Shown: piece after piece, positions 1 through 7,422 of the stretch
Layout of the letters: each line of letters starts with the position of its first letter
How positions within the stretch are numbered: the stretch's first letter is position 1
Origin: an uncultured Collinsella sp.
GTDB lineage: Bacteria > Actinomycetota > Coriobacteriia > Coriobacteriales > Coriobacteriaceae
Length of the DNA: 12,199 nucleotides
Reading direction: 5' to 3'
Assembly: GCA_938045085.1 (NCBI GenBank)
Contig: CALINZ010000339.1
Coordinates: 1-12,199 of the forward strand
Made by a program: the position numbers and the translations under genes
The notes under the pieces: generated by a model
What the model was told of the DNA's origin: nothing
Seen by the model: the letters and a program-made list of their open reading frames with translations, nothing else
The model's database searches: none

Positions 1-40
1 GTTGGAGCCGGAAGGTCGGGTGCCTGGGCAAGCCGCAGCA

Positions 41-823
41 CTAGAAGTCCAACCTCACAGGAATACCCTGCGACGCCATATATTCCTTCACCTGGCGAAT
101 GCTGAACGTCCCAAAGTGAAAGACGCTCGCCGCCAGCACGGCATCGGCCTCGCCCTCGATCACACCCTCAGCAAAATGCTCGAGCGTGCCCACGCCGCCG
201 CTCGCGATGACGGGAATCGGCACCGCGCGCGCCACGGCGCGGGTGAGCGCCAGGTCAAAGCCGGCCTTGGTGCCGTCGCGGTCCATACTGGTGAGCAAGA
301 TCTCGCCGGCGCCGCGACGGGCCGCCTCCTCGGCCCACGCCACCGCGTCGATACCCGTGGCGTTGCGGCCGCCTGCGGTAAAGACCTCCCACTTGTCGGC
401 ACCAGATGCGCCGGGCAAACCGACGCGCTTGGCATCGATCGCCACGACCACGGCCTGGCTGCCAAACGCCGCGGCAGCCTGGCTAATCAACGACGGATCG
501 CGCACGGCGGCAGAGTTAAGCGACACCTTGTCGGCGCCGGCTGCAACCATGGTGCGCATGCCCGCCAGGTCGCGAAAGCCGCCGCCCACGGTATAGGGAA
601 TAGCGAGCTCCTCGGCCGCATGCGCCGCCATCTCGATGGTCGTCGCGCGGTTGTCGCTCGTGGCGGTAATGTCCAGGAAGACAACCTCGTCCGCACCCTC
701 GCGGTCGTAGGCGCGGGCTAGCTCCACCGGGTCGCCCGCATCGCGCAGGCTCACAAAGTTGACGCCCTTGACCACGCGGCCGTCCTTGACGTCCAAGCAG
801 GGAATCACGCGTTTGGTAAGCAT
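41..823 (-). CDS. hisF: Imidazole glycerol phosphate synthase, cyclase subunit HisF
   Basis: HisF takes ammonia from HisH and converts PRFAR into imidazole glycerol phosphate and AICAR. The 260-residue protein is the usual family length and reads as a (beta/alpha)8 barrel from its first residues (MLTKRVIPCLDVKDGRVVKG). The two catalytic aspartates of the family are visible as D11 (IPCLDVKDG) and D130 (VVAIDAKR). The phosphate-binding glycine motifs TVGGGFRD (78-85) and VIASGGVG near the C-terminus are also present. The ATG is chosen because the end of hisA supplies a GGGGAGGAG ribosome binding site just before it. Only 3 bp separate the hisA stop from this start, so translation is probably coupled. 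At least 40 bp without a recognisable start follow the TAG stop, so the next gene lies off the window. The assignment is firm. Confidence 0.97.
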   Translation of the reverse strand: MLTKRVIPCLDVKDGRVVKGVNFVSLRDAGDPVELARAYDREGADEVVFLDITATSDNRATTIEMAAHAAEELAIPYTVGGGFRDLAGMRTMVAAGADKVSLNSAAVRDPSLISQAAAAFGSQAVVVAIDAKRVGLPGASGADKWEVFTAGGRNATGIDAVAWAEEAARRGAGEILLTSMDRDGTKAGFDLALTRAVARAVPIPVIASGGVGTLEHFAEGVIEGEADAVLAASVFHFGTFSIRQVKEYMASQGIPVRLDF

Positions 824-826
824 GGG

Positions 827-1570
827 CTACTCCTCCCCTCGGGCGGCGGCTAGCGCCTGGGCCAGCGTAAAGTTGCCCTCGTAGAGCGCACGGCCGGTAA
901 TGGCGCCCTCAATAGCATCCTCACCCACCGCGGCCAGCGCGCGAATGTCGTCGAGCATCGAGATACCACCCGAAGCCACGACGGGAAAGCCCGCGACCTC
1001 GGCCACATGACGATACGCCGCCACATCGATGCCCGTCTGCATGCCATCGCGCGCGATGTCGGTATACACCAGATGCTTAAAGCCCAGCTCGGAAAGCTGC
1101 GCCACGGCATCGTCGAGTGCCACGCCCGCGCCGTCGCGCCAGCCGTTCACCTTGACCTGGCCGTCGCGTGCGGCGATATCTGCCACCAGCAGCTCGCCAA
1201 AGCCGCGAGCCGCCACCTCGGCAAATCCCGGCTCGGTCACGATCACCGTGCCCAGCGCGATGCGACGCGCGCCATAGCCGGCAAGCTCGTCGATGCGCGC
1301 GAGCGAGCGAACGCCGCCGCCCACGTCCACGGACAGACCGTCGACGCCGCAGATAGCCTTTATCGCCGCCGAGTTGGCAGCGCACGCGTCCTCGTCCTCG
1401 CCAAAGGCAGCGGACAGGTCGACGACGTGCACCCAGCTCGTGCCCTGCTCGGCAAAGGAGCGGGCAACGGCCACGGGGTCGTCGGAATATACCTTGCAGC
1501 GGCTCCGGTCACCGCGCTCCAGGCGCACGACCTTACCGCCGATCAAATCGATTGCGGGAAACAGAATCAT
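827..1570 (-). CDS. hisA: Phosphoribosylformimino-AICAR ribotide isomerase HisA
   Basis: HisA catalyses the Amadori rearrangement of ProFAR to PRFAR, the step just before HisHF. The 247-residue protein is a half-barrel repeat relative of HisF. It shows the catalytic pair D8 (FPAIDLIGG) and D131 (LVADIAARDG). The phosphate-binding turns DVGGGVRSL (82-90) and VVASGGIS (about 197-204) are present, as is the typical TDIARDGMQTG stretch (170-180). Its start codon overlaps the hisH stop by 4 bp (ATGA), a classic arrangement for translational coupling. Its last codons provide the ribosome binding site of hisF. In some actinobacteria one enzyme (PriA) serves both histidine and tryptophan synthesis. 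That dual role cannot be decided from motifs alone, but ordinary HisA is the simpler reading inside a complete his operon. Confidence 0.95.
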   Translation of the reverse strand: MILFPAIDLIGGKVVRLERGDRSRCKVYSDDPVAVARSFAEQGTSWVHVVDLSAAFGEDEDACAANSAAIKAICGVDGLSVDVGGGVRSLARIDELAGYGARRIALGTVIVTEPGFAEVAARGFGELLVADIAARDGQVKVNGWRDGAGVALDDAVAQLSELGFKHLVYTDIARDGMQTGIDVAAYRHVAEVAGFPVVASGGISMLDDIRALAAVGEDAIEGAITGRALYEGNFTLAQALAAARGEE

Positions 1571-2268
1571 CGGCCGGCCCCCTCGACGATGCTCACAAAG
1601 TTTTTAAGAATGCGCTGACCCAGCGCGGAGGATTTCTCGGGATGGAACTGGCAGCCCCACACGTTGCCATGGCGCACGATGCACGGGAAGCTCCGCGTAT
1701 AGTGTGTGCGCGCCAGCACATCGGCGGCATCGGCATCGTCGGACACCGCGTAGCTGTGGGTGAAGTACATGTTGGCACCCTCGGCAAAACCAGTAAGCAG
1801 CGGATCGGCCGCACCGGTGGGCGTCATGTGCACCTGGTCCCAGCCCACGTGCGGCACCTTCAGGCGACTCGACTCCAAGCGCGTGCACGAACCGCACATA
1901 ATACCCAGGCCATCGACCCAGGGGCCACCGGCCTGCTGGGGGGTGTTGCCATCGGCAACCGCGCCCTCGTCCGCAGGCACGCCTTCGTTGCCGCGCTCAA
2001 AAAATAGCTGAAGGCCCAGGCAGATGCCGAGCAGCGGAGTTCCGGCGGCGACGGCATCGAGCACCGCGTCCGCCTCGCCGCTCTGGCGCATAAAGGCGAT
2101 CGCGTCATAGAACGCGCCCACGCCCGGGATGACCAGGCCGTCGGCATTACGGATCTGCTCCGGATCGTCCGATGTGCAGGCGGCGGCACCGGCGCGCGCA
2201 AGCCCGCGCGCAACGCTCGACAAGTTGCCCTTGTGGTAGTCAACCACCACGATCTTCGGTTCGCCCAC
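1567..2268 (-). CDS. hisH: Imidazole glycerol phosphate synthase, glutaminase subunit HisH
   Basis: HisH is the class I glutamine amidotransferase that hydrolyses glutamine and channels ammonia to HisF. The triad is visible with the start used here: C83 in GICLGLQL, H209 in QFHPEKS and E211. I chose a GTG start at 2268, giving 233 residues, because GGAGGGG lies 4 bases upstream and the first strand (KIVVVDYHKGN) follows at once. A longer reading from a GTG at 2304 would begin inside the palindromic repeat and has no ribosome binding site. At 233 residues it is longer than the roughly 200 residues usual for HisH. The extra length includes a stretch of about 20 residues rich in A, D, G and P between FFERGNEG and WVDGLG (about 97-117), where family members usually have a short loop. 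The 3' end overlaps hisA by 4 bp. Confidence 0.95.
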   Translation of the reverse strand: MGEPKIVVVDYHKGNLSSVARGLARAGAAACTSDDPEQIRNADGLVIPGVGAFYDAIAFMRQSGEADAVLDAVAAGTPLLGICLGLQLFFERGNEGVPADEGAVADGNTPQQAGGPWVDGLGIMCGSCTRLESSRLKVPHVGWDQVHMTPTGAADPLLTGFAEGANMYFTHSYAVSDDADAADVLARTHYTRSFPCIVRHGNVWGCQFHPEKSSALGQRILKNFVSIVEGAGR

Positions 2269-2272
2269 GCGA

Positions 2273-2279
2273 CCCCTCC
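2273..2279 (-). promoter_or_regulatory. Ribosome binding site deciding the hisH start
   Basis: On the minus strand the motif is GGAGGGG, 4 bases before a GTG codon at 2268. It supports the shorter GTG start for hisH over a start further upstream inside the inverted repeat. Confidence 0.7.
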
Positions 2280-2294
2280 ACTTCTCATCATCCA

Positions 2295-2333
2295 AAACCA
2301 CCACAAAGGTGCCTGTCCCCTTTGTGGTGGTTT
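2295..2333. repeat. REP-like palindromic intergenic element between hisB and hisH
   Basis: A perfect 15-bp inverted repeat (aaaccaccacaaagg / cctttgtggtggttt) encloses a 9-base loop, tgcctgtcc. It fills about half of the 79-bp gap between the hisB stop and the hisH start. The arms end in A and T runs on both sides, so a transcript from either strand would fold into a hairpin with a U-rich 3' flank. From memory, palindromes with a GGGGACAGGCACC core are scattered through several Firmicutes and actinobacterial genomes and are associated with REP-associated tyrosine transposases. That link is not testable here. It could equally act as an mRNA stabiliser or partial terminator within the operon. 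Confidence 0.75.
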
Positions 2334-2347
2334 AACCCTTGTGACGG

Positions 2348-2935
2348 TTACAGCGATCCCTTGGTGCTGGGGATGCCCTGCACGCGGGGATCGAGCTCGC
2401 AGGCGTGGCGCATCGTGCGACCCACGGCCTTAAAGGCGGCCTCGATAATGTGATGCGAGTTGCCGCCCGCCAGCTCGCGCACGTGCAGCGTGAGCTTGGC
2501 ATCGCGCGCAAAGGCGTAGAAGAACTCGACGGCCAGCTCGGTATCGAAGCTGCCCACGCGCTCGGTCGGCACGGGCAGCTCGCAGTAGGCCTGCCCGCGC
2601 CCCGAAATATCAACAGCAGCCATCACGAGTGTCTCGTCCATGGCGATCGCCGCGTCGGCAAAGCGTGTAATGCCCGCCTTGTCGCCCAGCGCCTGGCAAA
2701 ACGCCTCGCCCAGCACAATGCCCGTGTCCTCGACGGTATGATGCGCATCGACCTCCACGTCGCCCACCGCGTGCACCGTCAGATCGAACAGGCCATGGCG
2801 GCCAAAAGCGTTGAGCATGTGGTCGAAAAACGGCACACCGGTCGAGATATCGCACACGCCGCTTCCATCCAGGTCGAGCTTTACGACAATGTCGGTCTCG
2901 CCCGTCTTGCGGGTTACCTCGGCATAGCGGTCCAT
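2348..2935 (-). CDS. hisB: Imidazoleglycerol-phosphate dehydratase HisB
   Basis: HisB is a manganese enzyme that dehydrates imidazole glycerol phosphate to imidazole acetol phosphate. The 195 residues match the monofunctional dehydratase, so no histidinol-phosphatase domain is fused as in enterobacterial HisB. Diagnostic motifs are FFDHMLNAFGRHG (36-48), the metal-binding DAHHTVED (63-70, H65, H66, E69) and the second-half repeat NSHHIIEAAFKA (159-170, H161, H162, E165). The start codon directly abuts the hisC stop (TAGATG). The ribosome binding site AAGGAGG lies within the last hisC codons, so the two genes are presumably translated together. A histidinol-phosphate phosphatase must therefore come from another gene outside the window. 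Confidence 0.97.
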   Translation of the reverse strand: MDRYAEVTRKTGETDIVVKLDLDGSGVCDISTGVPFFDHMLNAFGRHGLFDLTVHAVGDVEVDAHHTVEDTGIVLGEAFCQALGDKAGITRFADAAIAMDETLVMAAVDISGRGQAYCELPVPTERVGSFDTELAVEFFYAFARDAKLTLHVRELAGGNSHHIIEAAFKAVGRTMRHACELDPRVQGIPSTKGSL

Positions 2936-4051
2936 CTACATCTCCTCCTTCACCAGCGCGGCAAACGCAGCCAGCACCTCGTCGTTTTCCTGCGGGGTAC
3001 CCACGGTAATGCGTAGGCAGTCCGCGAGCCCCGGCGCGTAGCTAAAGTCGCGCACCAAAATCGAATACTCATCGCGCAGACGCTCACGCACGCGCGTGGC
3101 ATGCGGCGTGCGCACGAGCACAAAGTTCGCCGCGCTCGGCCACGCCTCCACAGGCAAGCCCTCGGCAGCCATCACGCGCAGAGCGGCCAGCTCGCGCTCG
3201 CGCTCGGATGCGACCTGCGCCACCACAGGTGCGTAGGCATCACGGGCACGCACGCAGGCAAGCGCGGCGGCCTGGCTCAGCACGTTAACCGAGTAGATCT
3301 GGCGAATCGCCGCAAACACATCGATGACCTCAGGCGCCGCGATCACATAGCCCAGACGCGTGCCGGCGGCGCCGAACGCCTTGGACAGCGTATGCAGAAT
3401 CGCCAGGTTGGGATGCTCGGCGATAAGCCCCTGCGCCGTGGTGGCCGCGCCAAACGAATCGTCGGCAAACTCCACGTAGGCCTCGTCGACCATCACCATG
3501 CCGGGGCAGGCATCGCACAGAGCCGCAACAAAGTCGAGCGGCGCCACGTCACCCGTGGGGTTATTGGGCGAGGTCACGATTGCCAGGTTGCACTCGGGCG
3601 CTGCCGCAAGCACGGCTGCCTGGTCGAGCTCAAAGGTCGCGGGGTCGCGCCACACGTCGCGCACCTCGGTCTGGCAGAGCGACGCAAAGAACGCGTACTC
3701 GCTAAAGCACGGCGGGCAGTTGAGCAGGGTTCGCCCAGCGCCGCCAAACGCCAGCAGGTAGTTATAGAGCAGCTCGTCACCGCCGTTACCCACGCAGACA
3801 TTCTCGCGCGCCACACCATGCCAAGCGGCCAGCTCGTCGCGCAGATCGTTGGACATGGGATCGGGATAGCGGTTGAGCGGTGTAGCGGCCAGGGCGGCGT
3901 CGACCGCCTCGCGCACGCCAGCCGGCACGGGACAAGTGTTCTCGTTGGCCGAAAGGTTGATGCGTGTGGGCGTAAAGTTGGGATCGTAGGGCTCAATGCC
4001 GGCCAAGTAGGGCTGGACGAGCTCCTTCATACGGGGCGTGAGCTCGGCCAT
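2936..4051 (-). CDS. hisC: Histidinol-phosphate aminotransferase HisC
   Basis: HisC is the fold-type I PLP aminotransferase that transfers an amino group from glutamate to imidazole acetol phosphate. I use the ATG at 4051 (MAELTPRMKELVQPYLAG), giving 371 residues. It starts 1 bp after the hisD stop (TAATATG), with AAGGAGG six bases upstream. A reading from 4150 would add 33 Arg/Ala-rich residues lying over the end of hisD and is unlikely. Visible motifs are the substrate-side LSANENTCPVP (33-43), SPNNPTG (161-167, N164), VDEAYVEF (188-195, D189), the PLP lysine K224 in HTLSKAFGAAGTRLGY, and the C-terminal LRITVGTPQEND. Length and motif order are normal for the family. Confidence 0.96.
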   Translation of the reverse strand: MAELTPRMKELVQPYLAGIEPYDPNFTPTRINLSANENTCPVPAGVREAVDAALAATPLNRYPDPMSNDLRDELAAWHGVARENVCVGNGGDELLYNYLLAFGGAGRTLLNCPPCFSEYAFFASLCQTEVRDVWRDPATFELDQAAVLAAAPECNLAIVTSPNNPTGDVAPLDFVAALCDACPGMVMVDEAYVEFADDSFGAATTAQGLIAEHPNLAILHTLSKAFGAAGTRLGYVIAAPEVIDVFAAIRQIYSVNVLSQAAALACVRARDAYAPVVAQVASERERELAALRVMAAEGLPVEAWPSAANFVLVRTPHATRVRERLRDEYSILVRDFSYAPGLADCLRITVGTPQENDEVLAAFAALVKEEM

Positions 4052-4052
4052 A

Positions 4053-5489
4053 TTAGGCCTCCTTGCCAGTCGCGCCGGCGCCATCCGCGCTTGCAGCCGC
4101 CAGGTCCACGCCCTCGGCAACCGTCGCCACGGCGTCGCCCGGCCAGGCAACCTTGGTCAGGTCGGCCGCGGCGAGCAACTCGGCGCTCACGGCATCCTCG
4201 CCCTGCTCCAACACGCGACGGCGCAGTGCGGCAGAAAGCGCGTGTGCCCACAGGCCCTCGGCCTCGGCCAGACGCTGCGTAGCGGGAGCGTCGGAGAGCA
4301 AGCCCTCGGGCGTATAGCAAATGACACTCGAGCGCTTGACGAACTCCTCCACCGAAAGCGGGTTGGAGAACATGGCGGTGCCGCCGGTCGGCAGCGTGTG
4401 GTTGGGGCCGGCAACGTAATCGCCGAGCGGCTCGGAACTCCAAGCGCCCACAAAGATGGCGCCGGCGTTGCGGATACCGCCGAGCAGGCCCATCGCATCC
4501 TTGCAGTGCAGCTCCAGGTGCTCGGGCGCCACGGTGTTCACCGCCTCGACGGCGGCAGCCATGTCGGCTGCCACCACGATGGTGCCCTCATTGTCGAGCG
4601 AGGCACGGGTAATCTCGGCGCGCGGCGACTGCGCTACCAGAATGTCGATACCCGCCTCGACCTCACGCGCAAACTGCTCGTCGCAGGTCACCAGATAGCA
4701 GGCCGCCAGCGGATCATGCTCGGCCTGGGCCATCAGGTCGGCCGCGACCACCATAGGCTTGGCCGTGGCGTCGGCCAGCACGCAGACCTCGGAGGGACCG
4801 GCGACCATATCGATACCCACGTCACCCGAGACAATCTGTTTGGCAGCGGCGACGAAGGCGTTGCCCGGGCCGGTGATCTTGTCGACACGCGGAATGGTCT
4901 CGGTACCGTACGCCAGCGCGGCCACGGCCTGGGCGCCGCCCACCATATAGATCTCGTCCACGCCACCGAGCTTGGCGGCCGCGAGCGTATACGGGCTGAT
5001 CAGGCCATCTTTTTGCGGCGGAGTCACCATGACCACGCGCTTGACGCCGGCCACCTTGGCGGGAATGGCGTTCATGAGCACGGTGGAGGGATACTGCGCA
5101 CGACCGCCCGGCACGTAGATGCCAGCCGCCGCAAGCGGGGTCACCTTAACGCCGAGCATCGTGCCGTCCGGGCGCGTGGTAAACCAGCTCTGCTCGACCT
5201 CGCGCTGGTGGAACTCACGAATCTGGCGCGCGGCCTTCTCGAGCGCCGCGACAAAGGCCGGATCAAGACCTTCGAGCGCGGCATCGATCTGCTCTTGCGG
5301 CAGACGGAAGCTCTGCAGCTCAACACCATCAAAACGCTGGCAATAGTCGCGCACCGCGGCATCGCCGTTGGCGCGCACGTTGGCTACGATATCGCGGGCA
5401 GCGTCGACGATGTTTTGCGGCAGCACGCCCTTGCGGTTGAGCTGGTTGGTAACGAGGCGCTCACCGGGAGCAAGCTTGATGGTCTTCAT
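4053..5489 (-). CDS. hisD: Histidinol dehydrogenase HisD
   Basis: HisD carries out the last two steps of the pathway, the NAD-dependent, zinc-dependent oxidation of histidinol to histidine. The family signature is continuous. It includes YVPGGRAQYPST (125-136), VGGAQAVAALAYGT (183-196), DKITGPGN (203-210), GPSEV (231-235) and GDYVAGPNHTLPT (356-368). The expected zinc ligands are Q255 and H258 (AQAEHDP), D357 and H416. The catalytic pair is E323-H324 in APEHLEL. At 478 residues it is longer than most HisD, with an Ala/Gly/Asp-rich C-terminal tail of roughly 40 residues after the conserved part. The start has only a modest ribosome binding site (AGGGGAT, 8 bases upstream). A terminator-like hairpin stands between it and hisZG. 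Its tail encodes the hisC ribosome binding site. Confidence 0.97.
   Translation of the reverse strand: MKTIKLAPGERLVTNQLNRKGVLPQNIVDAARDIVANVRANGDAAVRDYCQRFDGVELQSFRLPQEQIDAALEGLDPAFVAALEKAARQIREFHQREVEQSWFTTRPDGTMLGVKVTPLAAAGIYVPGGRAQYPSTVLMNAIPAKVAGVKRVVMVTPPQKDGLISPYTLAAAKLGGVDEIYMVGGAQAVAALAYGTETIPRVDKITGPGNAFVAAAKQIVSGDVGIDMVAGPSEVCVLADATAKPMVVAADLMAQAEHDPLAACYLVTCDEQFAREVEAGIDILVAQSPRAEITRASLDNEGTIVVAADMAAAVEAVNTVAPEHLELHCKDAMGLLGGIRNAGAIFVGAWSSEPLGDYVAGPNHTLPTGGTAMFSNPLSVEEFVKRSSVICYTPEGLLSDAPATQRLAEAEGLWAHALSAALRRRVLEQGEDAVSAELLAAADLTKVAWPGDAVATVAEGVDLAAASADGAGATGKEA
4058..4064 (-). promoter_or_regulatory. Ribosome binding site deciding the hisC start
   Basis: AAGGAGG on the minus strand lies inside the last codons of hisD, six bases before the ATG at 4051. 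This spacing supports the shorter hisC start. Confidence 0.7.
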
Positions 5490-5522
5490 ATCGGTATCCC
5501 CTATCGGTCGAGGCTGCGTCTG

Positions 5523-5567
5523 AAAAACGAAAGGCCGGGCGGCGGCGCCAATCAGCCCGCAGCCCGG
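5523..5567 (-). terminator. Terminator or attenuator hairpin between hisZG and hisD
   Basis: In the minus-strand transcript CCGGGC-T-GCGG pairs with CCGC-C-GCCCGG, a 10-bp GC-rich stem with one mismatch and an 11-base loop. Two bases later the run TTTCGTTTTT follows. This has the form of an intrinsic terminator. It lies 28 bp after the hisZG stop and about 34 bp before the hisD start. All downstream his genes would have to be transcribed through it, so it is more likely partial or regulated than complete, unless hisD has its own promoter. I see no convincing promoter between the hairpin and hisD. Confidence 0.6.
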
Positions 5568-5594
5568 ACGTTGGGGCGCCCGTGCGTGCTCGCG

Positions 5595-7310
5595 CTATTG
5601 CGCCGAGCCCGCGACGGGCTCAAAATGCTTGTCCTTAACGGCCGCGGCCAGGCGATCTGCCAGATTACGCACGCGCGGATCCAAGCGAGCGGCACCCGGA
5701 TTGACGAAGAAGCGCGCCGTGCAGTCCATAATGCGACCAGTAATAACCAGGTCGTTGTCACGCAGCGTGGCGCCCGTGGCGGTGATGTCTACGATACGGT
5801 CGGTCATGCCGACAATGGGGCCCAGCTCGATGTTGCCGTGCAGCGAAACGATGTCGGCGTTCACGCCGCGCTCGGCATACCAGGCGCTCGCGATGCGCGG
5901 GTACTTGGTGGCCACGCGAAGCGACCCGCGGCGGGCATAGTTGCGCTCGGCCTGGCCGGCGCGCCACGCGGGCTCCGCCTCGATAAAGGTGCACAGACCG
6001 TAGCCCAGATCGACCAGCTGCAGCAGGTTGAGGTCTGCCTCGATAAGCGAGTCCCAACCGCAGATGCCGCAATCGGCACCGCCGCAGCCCACAAAGGCGG
6101 GCGCGTCGCCGGGACGCACGATGACAAACTCGATATCGCCGACCGTGCCCTCGCCGGCACGCGTGTCGCGGCCGCGCACGATCAGGTGACGGCCGGGGTC
6201 GCGCAGCTCAGAGACGTCCAAGCCCGCGGCCTCGAGCACGTCGAGCGTGTCGGCCTTAAGCGAGCCCTTGGGCACGGCGATGCGCAGCGGGCCCTCGGCG
6301 CCACGGCCCGCAGCGTGATCGCCGTCGGAAGCGGCGTCCTCGGCCGAGGTGCGCGCGGCCTCCAGGCGCTCGAGCGAAAAGGCGAAGCCCGCCGCCGGCA
6401 CCTCGATACCGTCGCCAAATGCGCCGGTAAAGATAGAGTCGTAGCGACCGCCCGAGCCCACCGGATCGGGCAGGCCGCCGGCATAGGCCTTAAAGACCAG
6501 GCCCGTGTAGTAATCGAAAGAGTTCATGATAGAGAAGTCGAACGACAGCACCTGGGCGTCCTCGGGTGCCAGGCCCTCGACCAGGGCACGCAGCTCGCGC
6601 GTCAGCGGCGCGACGATACCGGCGGCCTCCAGCAGCGCGTCCACGCGGTCGAGCACCTCGGCACCGCCGTGCAGACGCGGCAGCTCGCTAATTGCGGCCT
6701 TGACGGCATCGGACTCGACGCTTACCGCCACGCGGGCATCGAGGCCCACAAAGTCGTTGGCATGCACGCAGCGCAGGGCCTCGGCGGCCAGCTCGCGATC
6801 CTCGCACGCCGCGAGCAGCTCCTTAAACGGACGCACGCTACCTGCGATAATGCGCGTATCGGGCAGTGCCAGCTTGCGCACGGCCTCGGCCACGAGCGAG
6901 ACAATCTCGACATCGCCCGCGGTATCGCCCGCACCGATAAGCTCAAAGCCCAGCTGTGTAAACTGGCGCGAGCCACCGGCATTGCGCTGGCACTCGCGAA
7001 CCACCGGCGCCTCGTAGCGAAGGCGCAGGGGCAGGTCGGCTGCGCGCATGCGGGTCGAAACCAGACGCACGATCGGCAGCGTGTTGTCGGGACGGACCAC
7101 CAGCAGGCGGCCATCATCGTCAAAGAGCTTAAACGGCGTGTCCGCAATGCGGCCGCCTTCCTCGAGCGAGCCCTTGTCCTCGAGCAGCGGCGTCTCGACC
7201 GGCAGGTAATGATGCTCCCTAAAGCAGCCCTTCACCGTACATGCGATCTCCTCGCGCGCCCGAGCCTCCTCGGGCAATATGTCCCGGAATCCCCACGGTG
7301 TGGCCGTCAT
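5595..7310 (-). CDS. hisZG: HisZ-HisG fusion: ATP phosphoribosyltransferase with its regulatory subunit
   Basis: This 571-residue protein joins two polypeptides that are usually separate. Residues 1 to about 318 are HisZ, a histidyl-tRNA synthetase paralog. They begin with WGFRDILPEEA and carry DYYTGLVFKAYAG (266-278), the motif-3 region GSGGRYDSI (285-293) and GFAFSLERL (308-316). Residues 319-341 form an Ala/Gly/Asp-rich linker. Residues 342-571 are a short-form HisG (LRIAVPKGSL, VIVRPGDAPAF, ADCGICGWDSLIEAD, RVATKYPRIA, and the PRPP-loop-like DITATGATLRDN at 508-519). It lacks the C-terminal regulatory domain of long HisG, as expected when HisZ is present. HisG commits ATP and PRPP to histidine synthesis; HisZ is needed for activity and histidine feedback in short-form systems. 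The ATG has GAGGAGG 8 bases upstream. No frame break or internal stop separates the halves. The domain calls are firm; the gene name is composite. Confidence 0.95.
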   Translation of the reverse strand: MTATPWGFRDILPEEARAREEIACTVKGCFREHHYLPVETPLLEDKGSLEEGGRIADTPFKLFDDDGRLLVVRPDNTLPIVRLVSTRMRAADLPLRLRYEAPVVRECQRNAGGSRQFTQLGFELIGAGDTAGDVEIVSLVAEAVRKLALPDTRIIAGSVRPFKELLAACEDRELAAEALRCVHANDFVGLDARVAVSVESDAVKAAISELPRLHGGAEVLDRVDALLEAAGIVAPLTRELRALVEGLAPEDAQVLSFDFSIMNSFDYYTGLVFKAYAGGLPDPVGSGGRYDSIFTGAFGDGIEVPAAGFAFSLERLEAARTSAEDAASDGDHAAGRGAEGPLRIAVPKGSLKADTLDVLEAAGLDVSELRDPGRHLIVRGRDTRAGEGTVGDIEFVIVRPGDAPAFVGCGGADCGICGWDSLIEADLNLLQLVDLGYGLCTFIEAEPAWRAGQAERNYARRGSLRVATKYPRIASAWYAERGVNADIVSLHGNIELGPIVGMTDRIVDITATGATLRDNDLVITGRIMDCTARFFVNPGAARLDPRVRNLADRLAAAVKDKHFEPVAGSAQ

Positions 7311-7346
7311 CTGGTGAGCCTCCTCATGCTGTGTTTCATATAGAGC

Positions 7347-7376
7347 AGAAGACCGGCATAGCTCCGCCGGTCTTCT
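7347..7376 (-). promoter_or_regulatory. Leader hairpin upstream of hisZG (attenuator or terminator candidate)
   Basis: A perfect 11-bp inverted repeat, agaagaccggc / gccggtcttct, encloses an 8-base loop. It lies 36 bp before the hisZG start and 104 bp after the stop of the upstream epimerase gene. The minus-strand 3' flank (GCTCTATATG) is only weakly U-rich, so simple intrinsic termination is uncertain. It could end the upstream operon, control his expression from a promoter further upstream, or protect the 5' end of the his mRNA. No T-box consensus and no His-rich leader peptide accompany it. Confidence 0.55.
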
Positions 7377-7385
7377 GGGTACTTT

Positions 7386-7422
7386 AGCATACTAGAGTGT
7401 TTGCGGGGAAAATCCGTCGCAA
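7386..7422 (-). promoter_or_regulatory. Weak candidate promoter and interrupted dyad upstream of the his operon
   Basis: On the minus strand TATGCT (7386-7391) could serve as a -10 box. There is no good -35 box at the right distance: TTGCGA is too far away. The upstream stretch 7401-7422 is an interrupted dyad with arms ttgcg and cgcaa and partly pairing centre, placed where an operator would sit. The remaining intergenic bases up to the epimerase stop at 7480 hold only a weak GGGC/GCCC hairpin. The promoter call is tentative. Confidence 0.25.

Noticed and set aside
2..721. A 239-codon plus-strand open frame at the left edge
   Set aside because: It lies opposite hisF and has no recognisable domain or convincing start.
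2269..2304. An N-terminal extension of HisH from a GTG at 2304
   Set aside because: It would start inside the palindromic repeat, without a ribosome binding site, and add 12 residues not seen in the family. The GTG at 2268 has GGAGGGG.
4052..4150. A 33-residue N-terminal extension of HisC
   Set aside because: It overlaps the end of hisD and is Arg/Ala/Trp-rich, while the ATG at 4051 has an ideal ribosome binding site.
7307..7339. A 10-codon reading frame (MKHSMRRLTR) in the his leader whose stop overlaps the hisZG start
   Set aside because: It has one His codon only and no ribosome binding site of its own, so it does not resemble a his attenuation peptide. Chance is the simpler explanation.
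4038..7343. A very long open frame of 1101 codons on the plus strand
   Set aside because: It lies exactly opposite hisD and hisZG, which have clear family motifs. Its translation is rich in Arg, His, Gly and Ala without domains, and it is the usual antisense by-product of GC-rich codon use.
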